From positions 1-20,447 of the forward strand of contig CAZWUZ010000028.1 in the NCBI GenBank assembly GCA_964637655.1: a DNA stretch of 20,447 nt, read 5' to 3'. The translations under genes were made by a program, and so were the position numbers. This DNA comes from CAZWUZ01 sp964637655 [NCBI: uncultured bacterium] (lineage in GTDB: Bacteria > DAOPZR01). Shown in pieces: positions 15,714 through 20,447 of the stretch (position 1 is the stretch's first letter; each line of letters starts with the position of its first letter). The notes under the pieces are model-generated. The model saw only the letters and a program-made list of their open reading frames with translations. It did no database searches and was not told the origin of the DNA.

Positions 15714-15937
15714 ACATCGAACCGCTGCCGGATTCTAGCGAAAACCTCTTCCCCTGGGATGGGGGCAACACGACCGGATCGCAGTTCGTCAAGTCTTCGT
15801 TTTGCCACCTCGGCCCATTTCTTGTCAATTTCAGGGTCAGGCGGATTCAGTGAACGCAACAGGGATTCCACTACCAAGGCCCGCTCTTCTACGGGAAGAG
15901 ACTCGGCTTCCTGAATTATTTTGGCGGTGTTCGGCAT
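15710..15937 (-). CDS. Addiction-module antitoxin (RelB/StbD-like short protein), cassette A
   Basis: 75 residues, typical for the short putative addiction-module component family encoded just upstream of RelE/ParE toxins. It opens with an N-terminal helix IIQEAESLPVEERALVVESLL, then PDPEIDKKWAEVAKRRLDEL and SGRVAPIPGEEVFARIRQRF, which is the characteristic G-x-x-x-x-I-P-G-E-E-x-F-x-x-(I/V)-R end that wraps the toxin. A strong AGGAGGG lies five bases before the ATG. It remains intact although its toxin carries a stop. Confidence 0.88.
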   Translation of the reverse strand: MPNTAKIIQEAESLPVEERALVVESLLRSLNPPDPEIDKKWAEVAKRRLDELRSGRVAPIPGEEVFARIRQRFDV

Positions 15938-15956
15938 AATGTCCCTCCTATGTTGC

Positions 15957-15978
15957 AGTATAGCATATCGGTTGATAT
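15957..15978 (-). promoter_or_regulatory. Extended -10 promoter and inverted repeat upstream of the cassette A antitoxin
   Basis: On the minus strand TGC-TATACT (core 15957-15962) forms an extended -10 box, about 20 bases from the antitoxin ATG. No good -35 box is seen. Directly upstream is ATATC-AACC-GATAT (15965-15978), a five-base inverted repeat in the right place to be the autoregulatory operator. Both calls rest on sequence only. Confidence 0.45.
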
Positions 15979-16006
15979 TTTGCCCGATTTAAAATCATCT
16001 CGTTCA

Positions 16007-16067
16007 GGCATAACGATGAGCGCTCTGCGGGCGCTGTTGTATGCGCCCGCAGAGCGCGAAGTTAGCA
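16007..16067 (-). repeat. attC site 2
   Basis: Minus-strand R'' is TGCTAAC (16061-16067) and R' is CGTTATGCC ending at 16007. The two 15-base arms (16020-16034 and 16043-16057) pair perfectly. The other six sites have an arm one base longer on one side. Its R' half belongs to cassette A and is complementary to that cassette's own R'' (GGCATAAC in attC 1). Confidence 0.92.
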
Positions 16068-16085
16068 GATCTTGATCGGGGGATA

Positions 16086-16337
16086 CTAAGCAGCGCGGCG
16101 TTTCTTGCTGCGGCCATTGCCATGTTTTGCCCTGCCCGCAGAACGGGCGACTTTGATAAGTGAACGCAGAGCATTGTTGACTGCGGCTTCATCTGGAAAC
16201 ACCTCGGCCACATCAGCTCCGAGTAATACCAGGGTTGTGCCGGAAGTGTATGCCTTGTGATATTTCCCGCGTAGCCCACGACCAAGGTCATCCCGGCGAT
16301 ATTCGGCTCTCAGCCCATTTTGTTTAACCTTCTTCAT
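16086..16337 (-). CDS. Putative antitoxin partner of BrnT-like toxin, cassette B
   Basis: 83 residues from the ATG at 16335-16337. The start lies inside the end of the truncated brnT frame, the usual overlap of such modules, and AAAGGA lies nearby upstream. The central part (LRAEYRRDDLGRGLRGKYHK, then GTTLVLLGADVAEVFPDEAAVNNALRSL) matches a family of small hypothetical proteins often encoded right after BrnT or HigB-like toxins. The tail is strongly basic (GNGRSKKRRAA). I infer an antitoxin role from position; there is no recognisable ribbon-helix-helix. The toxin it served is cut off here. Confidence 0.7.
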   Translation of the reverse strand: MKKVKQNGLRAEYRRDDLGRGLRGKYHKAYTSGTTLVLLGADVAEVFPDEAAVNNALRSLIKVARSAGRAKHGNGRSKKRRAA

Positions 16338-16475
16338 AGATTGTCCTTTCGTTTTTGGTCGCAGTCCGCGCGCTGATGATTCGAATGACGTTCGAACGTG
16401 AGGTGTGTGCAACAACCAGCAAACGCTGATTATTGGAAAGCCCGAAAGTCAAGTATCTCGTTTCGTCCGCATGAT
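16324..16475 (-). pseudogene. 5'-truncated brnT toxin, cut at the attC 3 recombination point
   Basis: Reading the minus strand from 16475 in frame gives DHADETRYLTFGLSNNQ, RLLVVAHTSRSNVIRIISAR and ATKNERTIYEEG, stop at 16324-16326. That is the C-terminal half of a BrnT ribonuclease, alignable residue by residue with the complete BrnT of cassette C (DHSEDEARFIMLGL...VIRLISARKA). The N-terminal half, with the start codon and the W-D-x-x-K...KHG motif, is absent. The fragment begins at the base after the conserved G of attC 3's R' box, so the deletion ends exactly where the integrase would cut. It cannot be expressed as a working toxin. Confidence 0.85.
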
Positions 16476-16534
16476 CGATGAGCGCCCTGCGGGCGCTGTT
16501 GTTTTTCGCGCCCGCTGCGGCGCGAAGTTCGGCT
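16469..16534 (-). repeat. attC site 3 with disrupted R' box
   Basis: Minus-strand R'' AGCCGAAC (16527-16534) begins two bases after the brnA stop. The stem arms GCGCCCTGCGGGCGC (16482-16496) and 16508-16523 are intact. The R' side reads CATCG and then ATCATGC instead of TTRRRY, which is brnT coding sequence. The site is therefore a hybrid, and its ability to recombine is doubtful. Confidence 0.88.
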
Positions 16535-16536
16535 GT

Positions 16537-16755
16537 TTATGATGCCCATTTCAACTCGAGCTTCTTTTGATGAAGGGCACACTCCCGGAGGTATAGGTTG
16601 ATGAGGTTTTGATAGGGCATACCCAGTTCTGTCGCCAAGGCCTTGAAATAGCTGACTGTGTGCTTGTCTAATCGGATAGTGATCGGTTGTTTCAGCCTGA
16701 CCGCGTAAGGGTTCTTGACCCCCTTCATTTTCGCAAAATCATAGTGTTTTCTCAT
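16537..16755 (-). CDS. brnA: BrnA antitoxin, cassette C
   Basis: 72 residues from the ATG at 16753-16755, with GGAGG seven bases upstream. An in-frame GTG three codons earlier overlaps the brnT stop and lies in that ribosome binding site. The N-terminus MRKHYDFAKMKGVKNPYA is the toxin-binding part. The ribbon-helix-helix DNA-binding core ITIRLDKHTVSYFKALATEL, then GMPYQNLINLYLRECA, is typical of BrnA (CopG-like). It binds BrnT and represses the operon. The stop is two bases from attC 3's R''. Confidence 0.88.
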   Translation of the reverse strand: MRKHYDFAKMKGVKNPYAVRLKQPITIRLDKHTVSYFKALATELGMPYQNLINLYLRECALHQKKLELKWAS

Positions 16756-16760
16756 GGCTT

Positions 16761-17045
16761 TCACCTCCAGTAGTTTTCAGCTTCTTGTTTGTCGGCTTTT
16801 CTGGCCGAGATAAGTCGAATAACCGAGTCGTTTTCACGGTAGCAATGGCAGACAACCAGCACGCGTAATTTGAAACTCAATCCGAGCATGATGAATCTCG
16901 CCTCATCTTCCGAATGGTCTGGGTCGAAATAGCGGATCGCCTTTTCATCGAAAAACACAGCTTGCGCCTCTTCAAAGGACACTCCATGCTTCTTTCGATT
17001 GGATTTGTTCTTGTTTTCGTCCCAGGCGAAGGTGATCTTGTTCAT
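16761..17045 (-). CDS. brnT: BrnT ribonuclease toxin, cassette C
   Basis: 94 residues from the ATG at 17043-17045. Family features are complete: ITFAWDENKNKSNRKKHGVSFEEAQAVFFD at the start, then DPDHSEDEARFIMLGLS, LVVCHCYRENDSVIRLISAR and KADKQEAENYW. BrnT is a RelE-fold endoribonuclease that slows growth until BrnA binds it. A longer frame opens with TTG, but that codon lies inside the -10 box, so it cannot be used. The preferred ATG is about seven bases after the -10 box with no ribosome binding site, which indicates a leaderless transcript. Confidence 0.9.
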   Translation of the reverse strand: MNKITFAWDENKNKSNRKKHGVSFEEAQAVFFDEKAIRYFDPDHSEDEARFIMLGLSFKLRVLVVCHCYRENDSVIRLISARKADKQEAENYWR

Positions 17046-17051
17046 GCGTAT

Positions 17052-17080
17052 ATTATACAATATTATATGTACATTGTCAA
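17052..17080 (-). promoter_or_regulatory. Perfect consensus promoter inside cassette C
   Basis: On the minus strand TTGACA (17075-17080), exactly 17 bases, and TATAAT (17052-17057): all twelve consensus bases match and spacing is optimal. The -35 box starts 12 bases after attC 4's R' box, so the promoter is at the very front of the cassette. Predicted transcription starts at the brnT ATG. It should also feed cassettes B and A downstream. Confidence 0.85.
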
Positions 17081-17092
17081 TATCTATCTATC

Positions 17093-17155
17093 AGCCGAAC
17101 GATTAGCGCCCTGCGGGCGCGGTTATCTGCGCCCGCTGCCGCGCGAAGTTGGCCA
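17093..17155 (-). repeat. attC site 4
   Basis: Minus-strand R'' TGGCCAAC (17148-17155) and R' CGTTCGGCT ending at 17093. Stem arms GCGCCCTGCGGGCGC (17106-17120) and 17129-17144 flank an eight-base loop. The R' half belongs to cassette C and is complementary to that cassette's R'' (AGCCGAAC in attC 3). Confidence 0.92.
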
Positions 17156-17178
17156 TAGAACTAATTTCAGGCGTGCTG

Positions 17179-17589
17179 CTATTTCCAGGGATTGATGACT
17201 TCAAGGCCGGGAAAGCGAAAATCTTTCTCGTTTCGGGTCACAAGGCGGAGTCCTCGTTCAAGCGCGGTCGCCGCTAAGAGGCTGTCAATCGCCGGCACCG
17301 AACGGCCAACCTCAGCCAACAACCGACCCCACCGTTCTGCAATTGCGGCATCAACAGGAATCAAGCGGTGTTCAAACCAGGAAGTGAGCTCGGTTTCAAG
17401 CCAGAGACGCAACTGTTCCCGCTTTGGTCCCTCCGGCAACAATTCAACTCCGCGTCGAATCTCGCCAAGCGCGATAACGCTCAAATAGAGCGAACCGGAC
17501 GGCACCGCATCAAGCCATCTACTGACTGCCGCCGCGGGTCGCGCTTTGGCTGCTTCGGAAATGATATTGGTGTCGAGAAGATAACTCAC
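17179..17589 (-). CDS. vapC: VapC/FitB-like PIN-domain toxin, cassette D
   Basis: 136 residues, starting with GTG at 17587-17589 that overlaps the antitoxin stop (GTGA). PIN-domain acidic residues are all present: Asp6 (YLLDTN), Glu43 (ALGEIRRG), Asp102 (AIDSLLAATA) and the terminal TRNEKDF (Asn120, Asp123). This arrangement is typical of FitB-type VapC Mg-dependent ribonucleases that cut tRNA or other RNA. The frame is intact and should be an active toxin. It is followed by 23 bases and attC 4. Confidence 0.93.
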   Translation of the reverse strand: MSYLLDTNIISEAAKARPAAAVSRWLDAVPSGSLYLSVIALGEIRRGVELLPEGPKREQLRLWLETELTSWFEHRLIPVDAAIAERWGRLLAEVGRSVPAIDSLLAATALERGLRLVTRNEKDFRFPGLEVINPWK

Positions 17590-17834
17590 AAATTGATTCT
17601 CCGCACGGCATCGCGGGAACGAGTCAGTTTTAGTCGTACTCCAGCCAACGGTGATTTTTTAAGGAATTCCCCGAGTTTTCGCGGGCGCCGGTGCAACCGG
17701 TCATATTCAGCGCGTGAAAGCACGATCGCCGCTGATTTACCGCGTACGGTGATCTCCTGCGGCCCGTTGAGGCATGCGGCCCGTACCACCTCGCTTAAAT
17801 TTGCCTTTGCGCTCTGTAATTGCCAACTCGTCAT
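17586..17834 (-). CDS. vapB: Phd/YefM-type antitoxin (VapB role), cassette D
   Basis: 82 residues from the ATG at 17832-17834, with AGGTG eight bases upstream; an in-frame GTG three codons earlier lies inside that site. The Phd/YefM fold is clear: WQLQSAKANLSEVVRAA, then GPQEITVRGKSAAIVLSRAEYDRL. The C-terminal tail (LGEFLKKSPLAGVRLKLTRS) is the toxin-wrapping region. It binds DNA as a dimer and represses its own promoter, and a palindrome just upstream suits that. Confidence 0.92.
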   Translation of the reverse strand: MTSWQLQSAKANLSEVVRAACLNGPQEITVRGKSAAIVLSRAEYDRLHRRPRKLGEFLKKSPLAGVRLKLTRSRDAVRRINL

Positions 17835-17850
17835 AATGTTCACACCTCAT

Positions 17851-17867
17851 ATAGTCAGTCTGACTAT
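17851..17867. promoter_or_regulatory. Palindromic operator of the vapBC cassette
   Basis: ATAGTCAG-T-CTGACTAT is a perfect eight-base inverted repeat with a one-base centre. It lies between the -10 box and the antitoxin ribosome binding site, covering the predicted transcription start. The position and symmetry fit a Phd/YefM dimer site for autorepression. Confidence 0.7.
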
Positions 17868-17871
17868 TTAA

Positions 17872-17900
17872 GTTGTACCACGTTTTAGGCCGAACGTCAA
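17872..17900 (-). promoter_or_regulatory. Promoter of the vapBC cassette
   Basis: On the minus strand TTGACG (17895-17900), a 17-base spacer and TACAAC (17872-17877). The predicted start is near 17865, inside the palindrome. It lies about 50 bases after attC 5, so this cassette also carries its own promoter. Confidence 0.6.
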
Positions 17901-17947
17901 GACATTTTGCGGTTTTGCTCTGGAAGTTATCACATCATCTCATTATA

Positions 17948-18010
17948 GGCTAACCGATTAGCGCTCTGGGCGCCGCTGTTGGGCGGCGTCCAGAAGCGCG
18001 AAGTTAGCCA
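17948..18010 (-). repeat. attC site 5
   Basis: Minus-strand R'' TGGCTAAC (18003-18010) and R' GGTTAGCC ending at 17948. The stem differs from its neighbours: arms GCGCTCTGGGCGCCGC and GCGGCGTCCAGAAGCGC with a six-base loop. Both core boxes match consensus. The 18011-18078 stretch between it and the cassette E stop holds nothing I recognise. Confidence 0.9.
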
Positions 18011-18078
18011 ATTCGCTTCGTGATTGCATTGGTTCTATTCCTCCGCACCCGTGCAACTGAATAACGCCAAAGGTAACA

Positions 18079-18648
18079 TTAATGGCCCCTCAACTCATGA
18101 GGAGTATCTGTCAGCACCAACCAAGGCGAATTCGGTTCACTGCGTGCTAACGGAGCATTGTATATTAGCGCGCTTAGCGCCGCCTTACTCGCAGTAACAT
18201 CTTCCGGTGCAACCGCTTGATTAAACATAGGACCTGATTTATCGATGAATAGCATCGACGATACGATCGCAAGTAGTGCAAGCAAGCAGCATAGCGAAAC
18301 CTCTGCCGTCGTGGAAGCTCTCGATGAGTCATATTTTGAGTAACCGATGCCGATGAAGATAATGACTATTGACTCTGGCAATACCGGAATAACGTTAAAT
18401 ACCCGAATAAGGTAGAGCAGAAACACACCACTGGCAATAAGCATACGAAATGGATGACGCGATGCCAGCATAGCGATAGTGGCAATAGCCAACAACACCA
18501 TCCAAAGGCCGTCATTGAGCCAACCGTGTTGCTGGTTGTGGGCAAGGTGACCGCACATACAGAAATGACCGAGACAACAATAATAGAACGGCAACGCTAC
18601 AAGGAAAAATATCAATGCAACGCGGCGGTTAATTAAGTCAGTCATCAT
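18079..18648 (-). CDS. Unknown multi-pass membrane protein, cassette E
   Basis: 189 residues from the ATG at 18646-18648; a GTG three codons earlier and an ATG one codon later are alternatives, and none has a good ribosome binding site. About four TM helices are visible: VALIFFLVALPFYYCCLG, WMVLLAIATIAMLAS, FRMLIASGVFLLYLIRV with VLPESIVIIFIGIGY, and SLCCLLALLAIVSSMLF. A polar C-terminal tail of about 55 residues follows. A Cys/His cluster (CCLGHFCMCGHLAHN) follows the first helix and could bind metal or haem; that is speculative. I do not recognise the family. A small ORF crossing attC 6 ends over its start codons, so it may be translated by re-initiation. Confidence 0.65.
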   Translation of the reverse strand: MMTDLINRRVALIFFLVALPFYYCCLGHFCMCGHLAHNQQHGWLNDGLWMVLLAIATIAMLASRHPFRMLIASGVFLLYLIRVFNVIPVLPESIVIIFIGIGYSKYDSSRASTTAEVSLCCLLALLAIVSSMLFIDKSGPMFNQAVAPEDVTASKAALSALIYNAPLARSEPNSPWLVLTDTPHELRGH

Positions 18649-18790
18649 CGGCACCACATGTTGAAGTAATTGTTTCGTTATCTGCCTTTGTCATTATTTT
18701 CGCCGTAAGGCTACGATTAGCGCTCTGCGTTGAGCTGCGCCAGCGGCGAAGCGCAGAAGCGCGAAGTTCGCCGTTACGCACGTTCATCAT
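18638..18790 (-). CDS. Possible 50-residue ORF reading through attC 6 into the cassette E start
   Basis: From ATGATG at 18785-18790 (preceded by GGGG, about four bases) an open frame of 50 codons runs through the whole attC 6 stem. It ends with TGA at 18638-18640, overlapping the ATGATG of the cassette E gene by about 11 bases. The product (MMNVRNGELRASALRRWRSS...) is mostly attC-encoded and probably has no function of its own. Translating it could melt the attC hairpin in mRNA and deliver ribosomes to the next gene. This is inference; it could be chance. Confidence 0.3.
   Translation of the reverse strand: MMNVRNGELRASALRRWRSSTQSANRSLTAKIMTKADNETITSTCGADDD
18708..18773 (-). repeat. attC site 6
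   Basis: Minus-strand R'' ACGGCGAAC (18765-18773) and R' CGTAGCC ending near 18708. R' lacks one T of the core, as in attC 1. The outer stem arms GCGCTCTGCG (18719-18728) and CGCAGAAGCGC match attC 7; the inner part GCTGCGCCAGC is its own small hairpin. Sites 6 and 7 form a subfamily with longer inner loops than sites 1-4. Confidence 0.88.
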
Positions 18791-18803
18791 TTTCCCCGCC
18801 CCT

Positions 18804-19697
18804 TTACCGTTCTCGATCGCCCGCGAGACGCACGCGCGAATTGCGAACCACTTCCAAGCACCGAGTAAAGTACTCCGCCCTCTTTTCGATATCCGTCTCA
18901 ATAATCCAGAGATAGCACCGCTGCCCGTTGTTAAAACGAATATCAAGCGAAGGCAGTATGAACCCGGAACGTCGGTTGTCGAGCGTTAGCGAATCTGAAA
19001 CGATTAGCCATTGAAAACTAGTCATCGAGGAGATTCCGTCCCAGAAATGCCGCTCATAACCCATAAAATATTCCCTCGTTGTACTGTGAAAATACCACGC
19101 CGGAAAAGCAGTTTGGCCGCCGCCATAGTCACAACCACGACGATATTCTCCGCGGGGAGTAAGAATACCAATCGAATCCATAAGATCGACCATCCGGGGT
19201 GCGGGCCGGTCAAGTATAACAATATTTGCAGTGGGAAACGTATCTCCAAAGACGTGATAGGCCAGATCAAAGGGAATATCGCCAATAACGGTTGGTCTGC
19301 CGTCATATCTGTGTTCGGCAAAATCCGCAGTATCTATTGCTTGGCAATCAAGTTTTGCCATCTCGCTCCATATTTTTGTCGTAATCTGACGTCCGGGATC
19401 GCGCTCCCGCCCCATGTAGTGCCACCCGCATCGCAATCGCAGTAAATCACCGTCGGCAATAGGGACAAAACTGGTTAGTTCTCCACTCGCGCGTAGGCGC
19501 CGGCCGTGCCATGTGTTCGGATCGGAATCTGTATTGTTTTCATAAAAAACCGCCGCCGAGCATGTTAGCGGCCGATAGAAAAGGTCGTACGACACCATCG
19601 TGCTGCTCGATGCTCCTGACGGCATAACCAGAACAAGAGCCATAACAGCAAACGCCAACTTTCCAGTCATAAATGGAATAAATCGGGCACCGACCAT
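18804..19697 (-). CDS. Unknown exported protein, cassette F
   Basis: 297 residues from the ATG at 19695-19697, with GGGAGGT eight bases upstream. A signal peptide is likely: basic start, hydrophobic core LAFAVMALVLVM, then PSGASSS. The mature part has five or more Cys and many aromatic residues (CGWHYMGRERDPG, RRGCDYGGGQTAFPAWYFHS, YFMGYERHFWDG), ending FNNGQRCYLWIIETDIEKRAEYFTRCLEVV. The even spread of Cys and Trp suggests a disulfide-bonded periplasmic protein. I do not recognise the family and see no catalytic motif. Only about 40 bases separate it from attC 7, without a clear promoter, so it depends on read-through. Confidence 0.72.
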   Translation of the reverse strand: MVGARFIPFMTGKLAFAVMALVLVMPSGASSSTMVSYDLFYRPLTCSAAVFYENNTDSDPNTWHGRRLRASGELTSFVPIADGDLLRLRCGWHYMGRERDPGRQITTKIWSEMAKLDCQAIDTADFAEHRYDGRPTVIGDIPFDLAYHVFGDTFPTANIVILDRPAPRMVDLMDSIGILTPRGEYRRGCDYGGGQTAFPAWYFHSTTREYFMGYERHFWDGISSMTSFQWLIVSDSLTLDNRRSGFILPSLDIRFNNGQRCYLWIIETDIEKRAEYFTRCLEVVRNSRVRLAGDRER

Positions 19698-19735
19698 TAA
19701 TGCGACCTCCCGGGTTTATCTATCATCATTACTTT

Positions 19736-19804
19736 CCGGCGAACGATTAGCGCTCTGCGTTGAGCCGCGCCAGCGGCGAAGCGCAGGAGCGATAAGTTAG
19801 CCCT
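19736..19804 (-). repeat. attC site 7
   Basis: Minus-strand R'' AGGGCTAAC (19796-19804) and R' CGTTCGCCGG ending at 19736. The outer arms GCGCTCTGCG and CGCAGGAGCG pair with one extra base on one side. The R' half belongs to cassette F and is complementary to that cassette's own R'' in attC 6 (CGGCGAAC). Confidence 0.92.
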
Positions 19805-19908
19805 ATGCCTGCTATTTTACCGCGTTCCGGGTAGCCGGTCAACATGCTTCCGCAGATGCACTCGGACTGGATTTCGAGGCGATACACACCTACGGCTGAA
19901 TCCTTCAT
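19747..19908 (-). CDS. 53-residue protein whose C-terminus is encoded by attC 7, cassette G
   Basis: Found by direct reading. GGAGG lies six bases before the ATG at 19906-19908, and the start is one base after the stop of the preceding gene in the same cassette, so the two are probably translated together. The first 37 residues (MKDSAVGVYRLEIQSECICG, SMLTGYPERGKIAGIG) come from the cassette body. The last 16 (LTYRSCASPLARLNAE plus R) come from the attC arms, and the stop TAA lies in the conserved GCGCTAAT just before R'. The short CxC is the only feature seen. The ribosome binding site makes translation plausible; function is unknown. Confidence 0.5.
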   Translation of the reverse strand: MKDSAVGVYRLEIQSECICGSMLTGYPERGKIAGIGLTYRSCASPLARLNAER

Positions 19909-19909
19909 A

Positions 19910-20447
19910 TCATTCCTCCGATGCGATACTAGGGATTGCTTGTAGAATCAGTTCACCTCTCCGAACATTTCCATATCTTATTACATATTGCCTGCAATAT
20001 CGTATATAGTCCTTCACCGCTTGGTCGGGAGGAACACTCGGGATATGTCCATACAATTTGCAGTTCCTATAGTATAATTTGGCATAGTCAACTGCTGCAG
20101 CGAATTCCGTATTCCAAGTATCCCCCATATCGTCTACCGGTTCCGACCCAATTTTCACATAAACATATTCTGTTGAGGGGGATTGTCGAATATCTATGTA
20201 GCGTCGAATATCTGTGGAACCACGACGGATGTAGTAGCCGTGCGTCATGTGTATTGATACACCAGTCGCTATACTTGGTGATATCATGTCCGCGACAACA
20301 TATTTCCTAGGAAAGAATGCTATCCCATTGGTATCGGTAAATGCTACTTCAGAAGACAACGTATATTCGTTTAACAATCCCGCGCGGTAATCTGCGTATT
20401 CTGACAAACCTCGCCGCCCCATTCTGATAAACTTCGCCGGGTGATTC
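19910..20447 (-). CDS. Unknown protein, cassette G, probably 5'-truncated by the window edge
   Basis: The frame is open from TGA at 19910-19912 to the window end. An ATG at 20420-20422 would give 170 residues but has no ribosome binding site, and the frame continues upstream without a stop (…NHPAKFIRM), so the true start is probably beyond 20447. The visible part is soluble, rich in Tyr, Arg and Ile (KYVVADMISPSIATGVSIHM, HGYYIRRGSTDIRRYIDI), with alternating beta-strand character and a helical end (YIRYCRQYVIRYGNVRRGEL). No family was recognised. Codon use is clearly more AT-rich than the backbone genes, as expected for a cassette. Confidence 0.6.
   Translation of the reverse strand, partial: NHPAKFIRMGRRGLSEYADYRAGLLNEYTLSSEVAFTDTNGIAFFPRKYVVADMISPSIATGVSIHMTHGYYIRRGSTDIRRYIDIRQSPSTEYVYVKIGSEPVDDMGDTWNTEFAAAVDYAKLYYRNCKLYGHIPSVPPDQAVKDYIRYCRQYVIRYGNVRRGELILQAIPSIASEE

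Larger units (their letters stand above)
15365..20447 (-). mobile_element. Integron gene-cassette array (distal end; six whole cassettes and one partial)
   Basis: Seven attC sites in the same orientation follow genes that all read on the minus strand, the classical cassette layout. Using the G^TT cut in each R' box the cassettes are: A 15365-16013, B 16014-16475, C 16476-17099, D 17100-17953, E 17954-18713, F 18714-19743, and G from 19744 past the window end. For cassettes A, C and F the first seven or more bases of the cassette are complementary to the R'' box of the attC at its other end, as required if each was once a circle. Cassette genes are visibly more AT-rich than the backbone. No integrase is present; attI/intI would be to the right, unless this is a cluster lacking an integrase. 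Confidence 0.93.

Noticed and set aside
15528-15914. Plus-strand 128-codon frame in cassette A
   Set aside because: It is antisense to the toxin pseudogene and the antitoxin, both recognisable by motif.
15360-19804. The spaced repeats as a CRISPR array
   Set aside because: Spacing is 400-1000 bases, the repeats are long imperfect palindromes with conserved ends and varied stems, and coding genes lie between them. This is the attC pattern.
15360-20447. An integron integrase gene inside the window
   Set aside because: No frame on either strand shows tyrosine-recombinase motifs. Array polarity puts attI/intI to the right of the window.

Overview
The window is a GC-rich bacterial chromosome segment with dense genes and many stop/start overlaps. 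About 75% of it looks like ordinary host backbone. The right quarter (about 15.36-20.45 kb) is the downstream end of an integron gene-cassette array. The cell is probably Gram-negative and possibly flagellated: there is a FliA-type promoter in front of a YjfB-like motility protein, membrane-bound sensors, and a GT39-like glycosyltransferase. The sequence does not fix the phylum. The MsrB-MsrA fusion order, the RsbU/STAS signalling and the integron would fit a high-GC spirochaete or a PVC-type lineage, but that is a weak inference.

Left part (1-7.3 kb): a minus-strand nucleotidyltransferase of the inositol-phosphate cytidylyltransferase type runs off the left edge. Diverging from it is a five-gene plus-strand run: a membrane-anchored TPR-like protein, an NCS2/SLC23 nucleobase permease with a C-terminal RsbW-like (HATPase-fold, apparently degenerate) domain, a Cache-HAMP-SpoIIE phosphatase, a STAS anti-anti-sigma factor, and an exported MsrB-MsrA methionine sulfoxide reductase. 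The three middle genes look like a partner-switching circuit in which the permease itself carries the anti-sigma-like module.

Middle part (7.3-15.35 kb): a hairpin-rich intergenic repeat, two small genes of unknown function, a small hicBA toxin-antitoxin pair with its own consensus promoter, a class III adenylate cyclase with HAMP, a large unknown membrane protein with a Gly/Thr linker, a soluble cyclase-like protein with altered base-recognition residues (minus strand), an AEC-family transporter (minus strand), the YjfB-like gene, and the GT39-like protein (minus strand).

Right part (15.36 kb to the end): seven attC sites lie in direct orientation and delimit six complete cassettes and one partial cassette, all read on the minus strand. 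Cassettes A-D carry toxin-antitoxin modules: a RelE/ParE-like toxin killed by one stop codon with its antitoxin intact; a BrnT toxin cut off exactly at the neighbouring attC recombination point, with its putative antitoxin intact; an intact brnT-brnA pair with a perfect promoter; and an intact vapBC pair with a palindromic operator. Cassettes E-G encode proteins I cannot assign (membrane, exported, unknown) plus two small ORFs that read through attC sites. No integrase gene is in the window. From the array's polarity, attI/intI, if present, should lie beyond the right edge.
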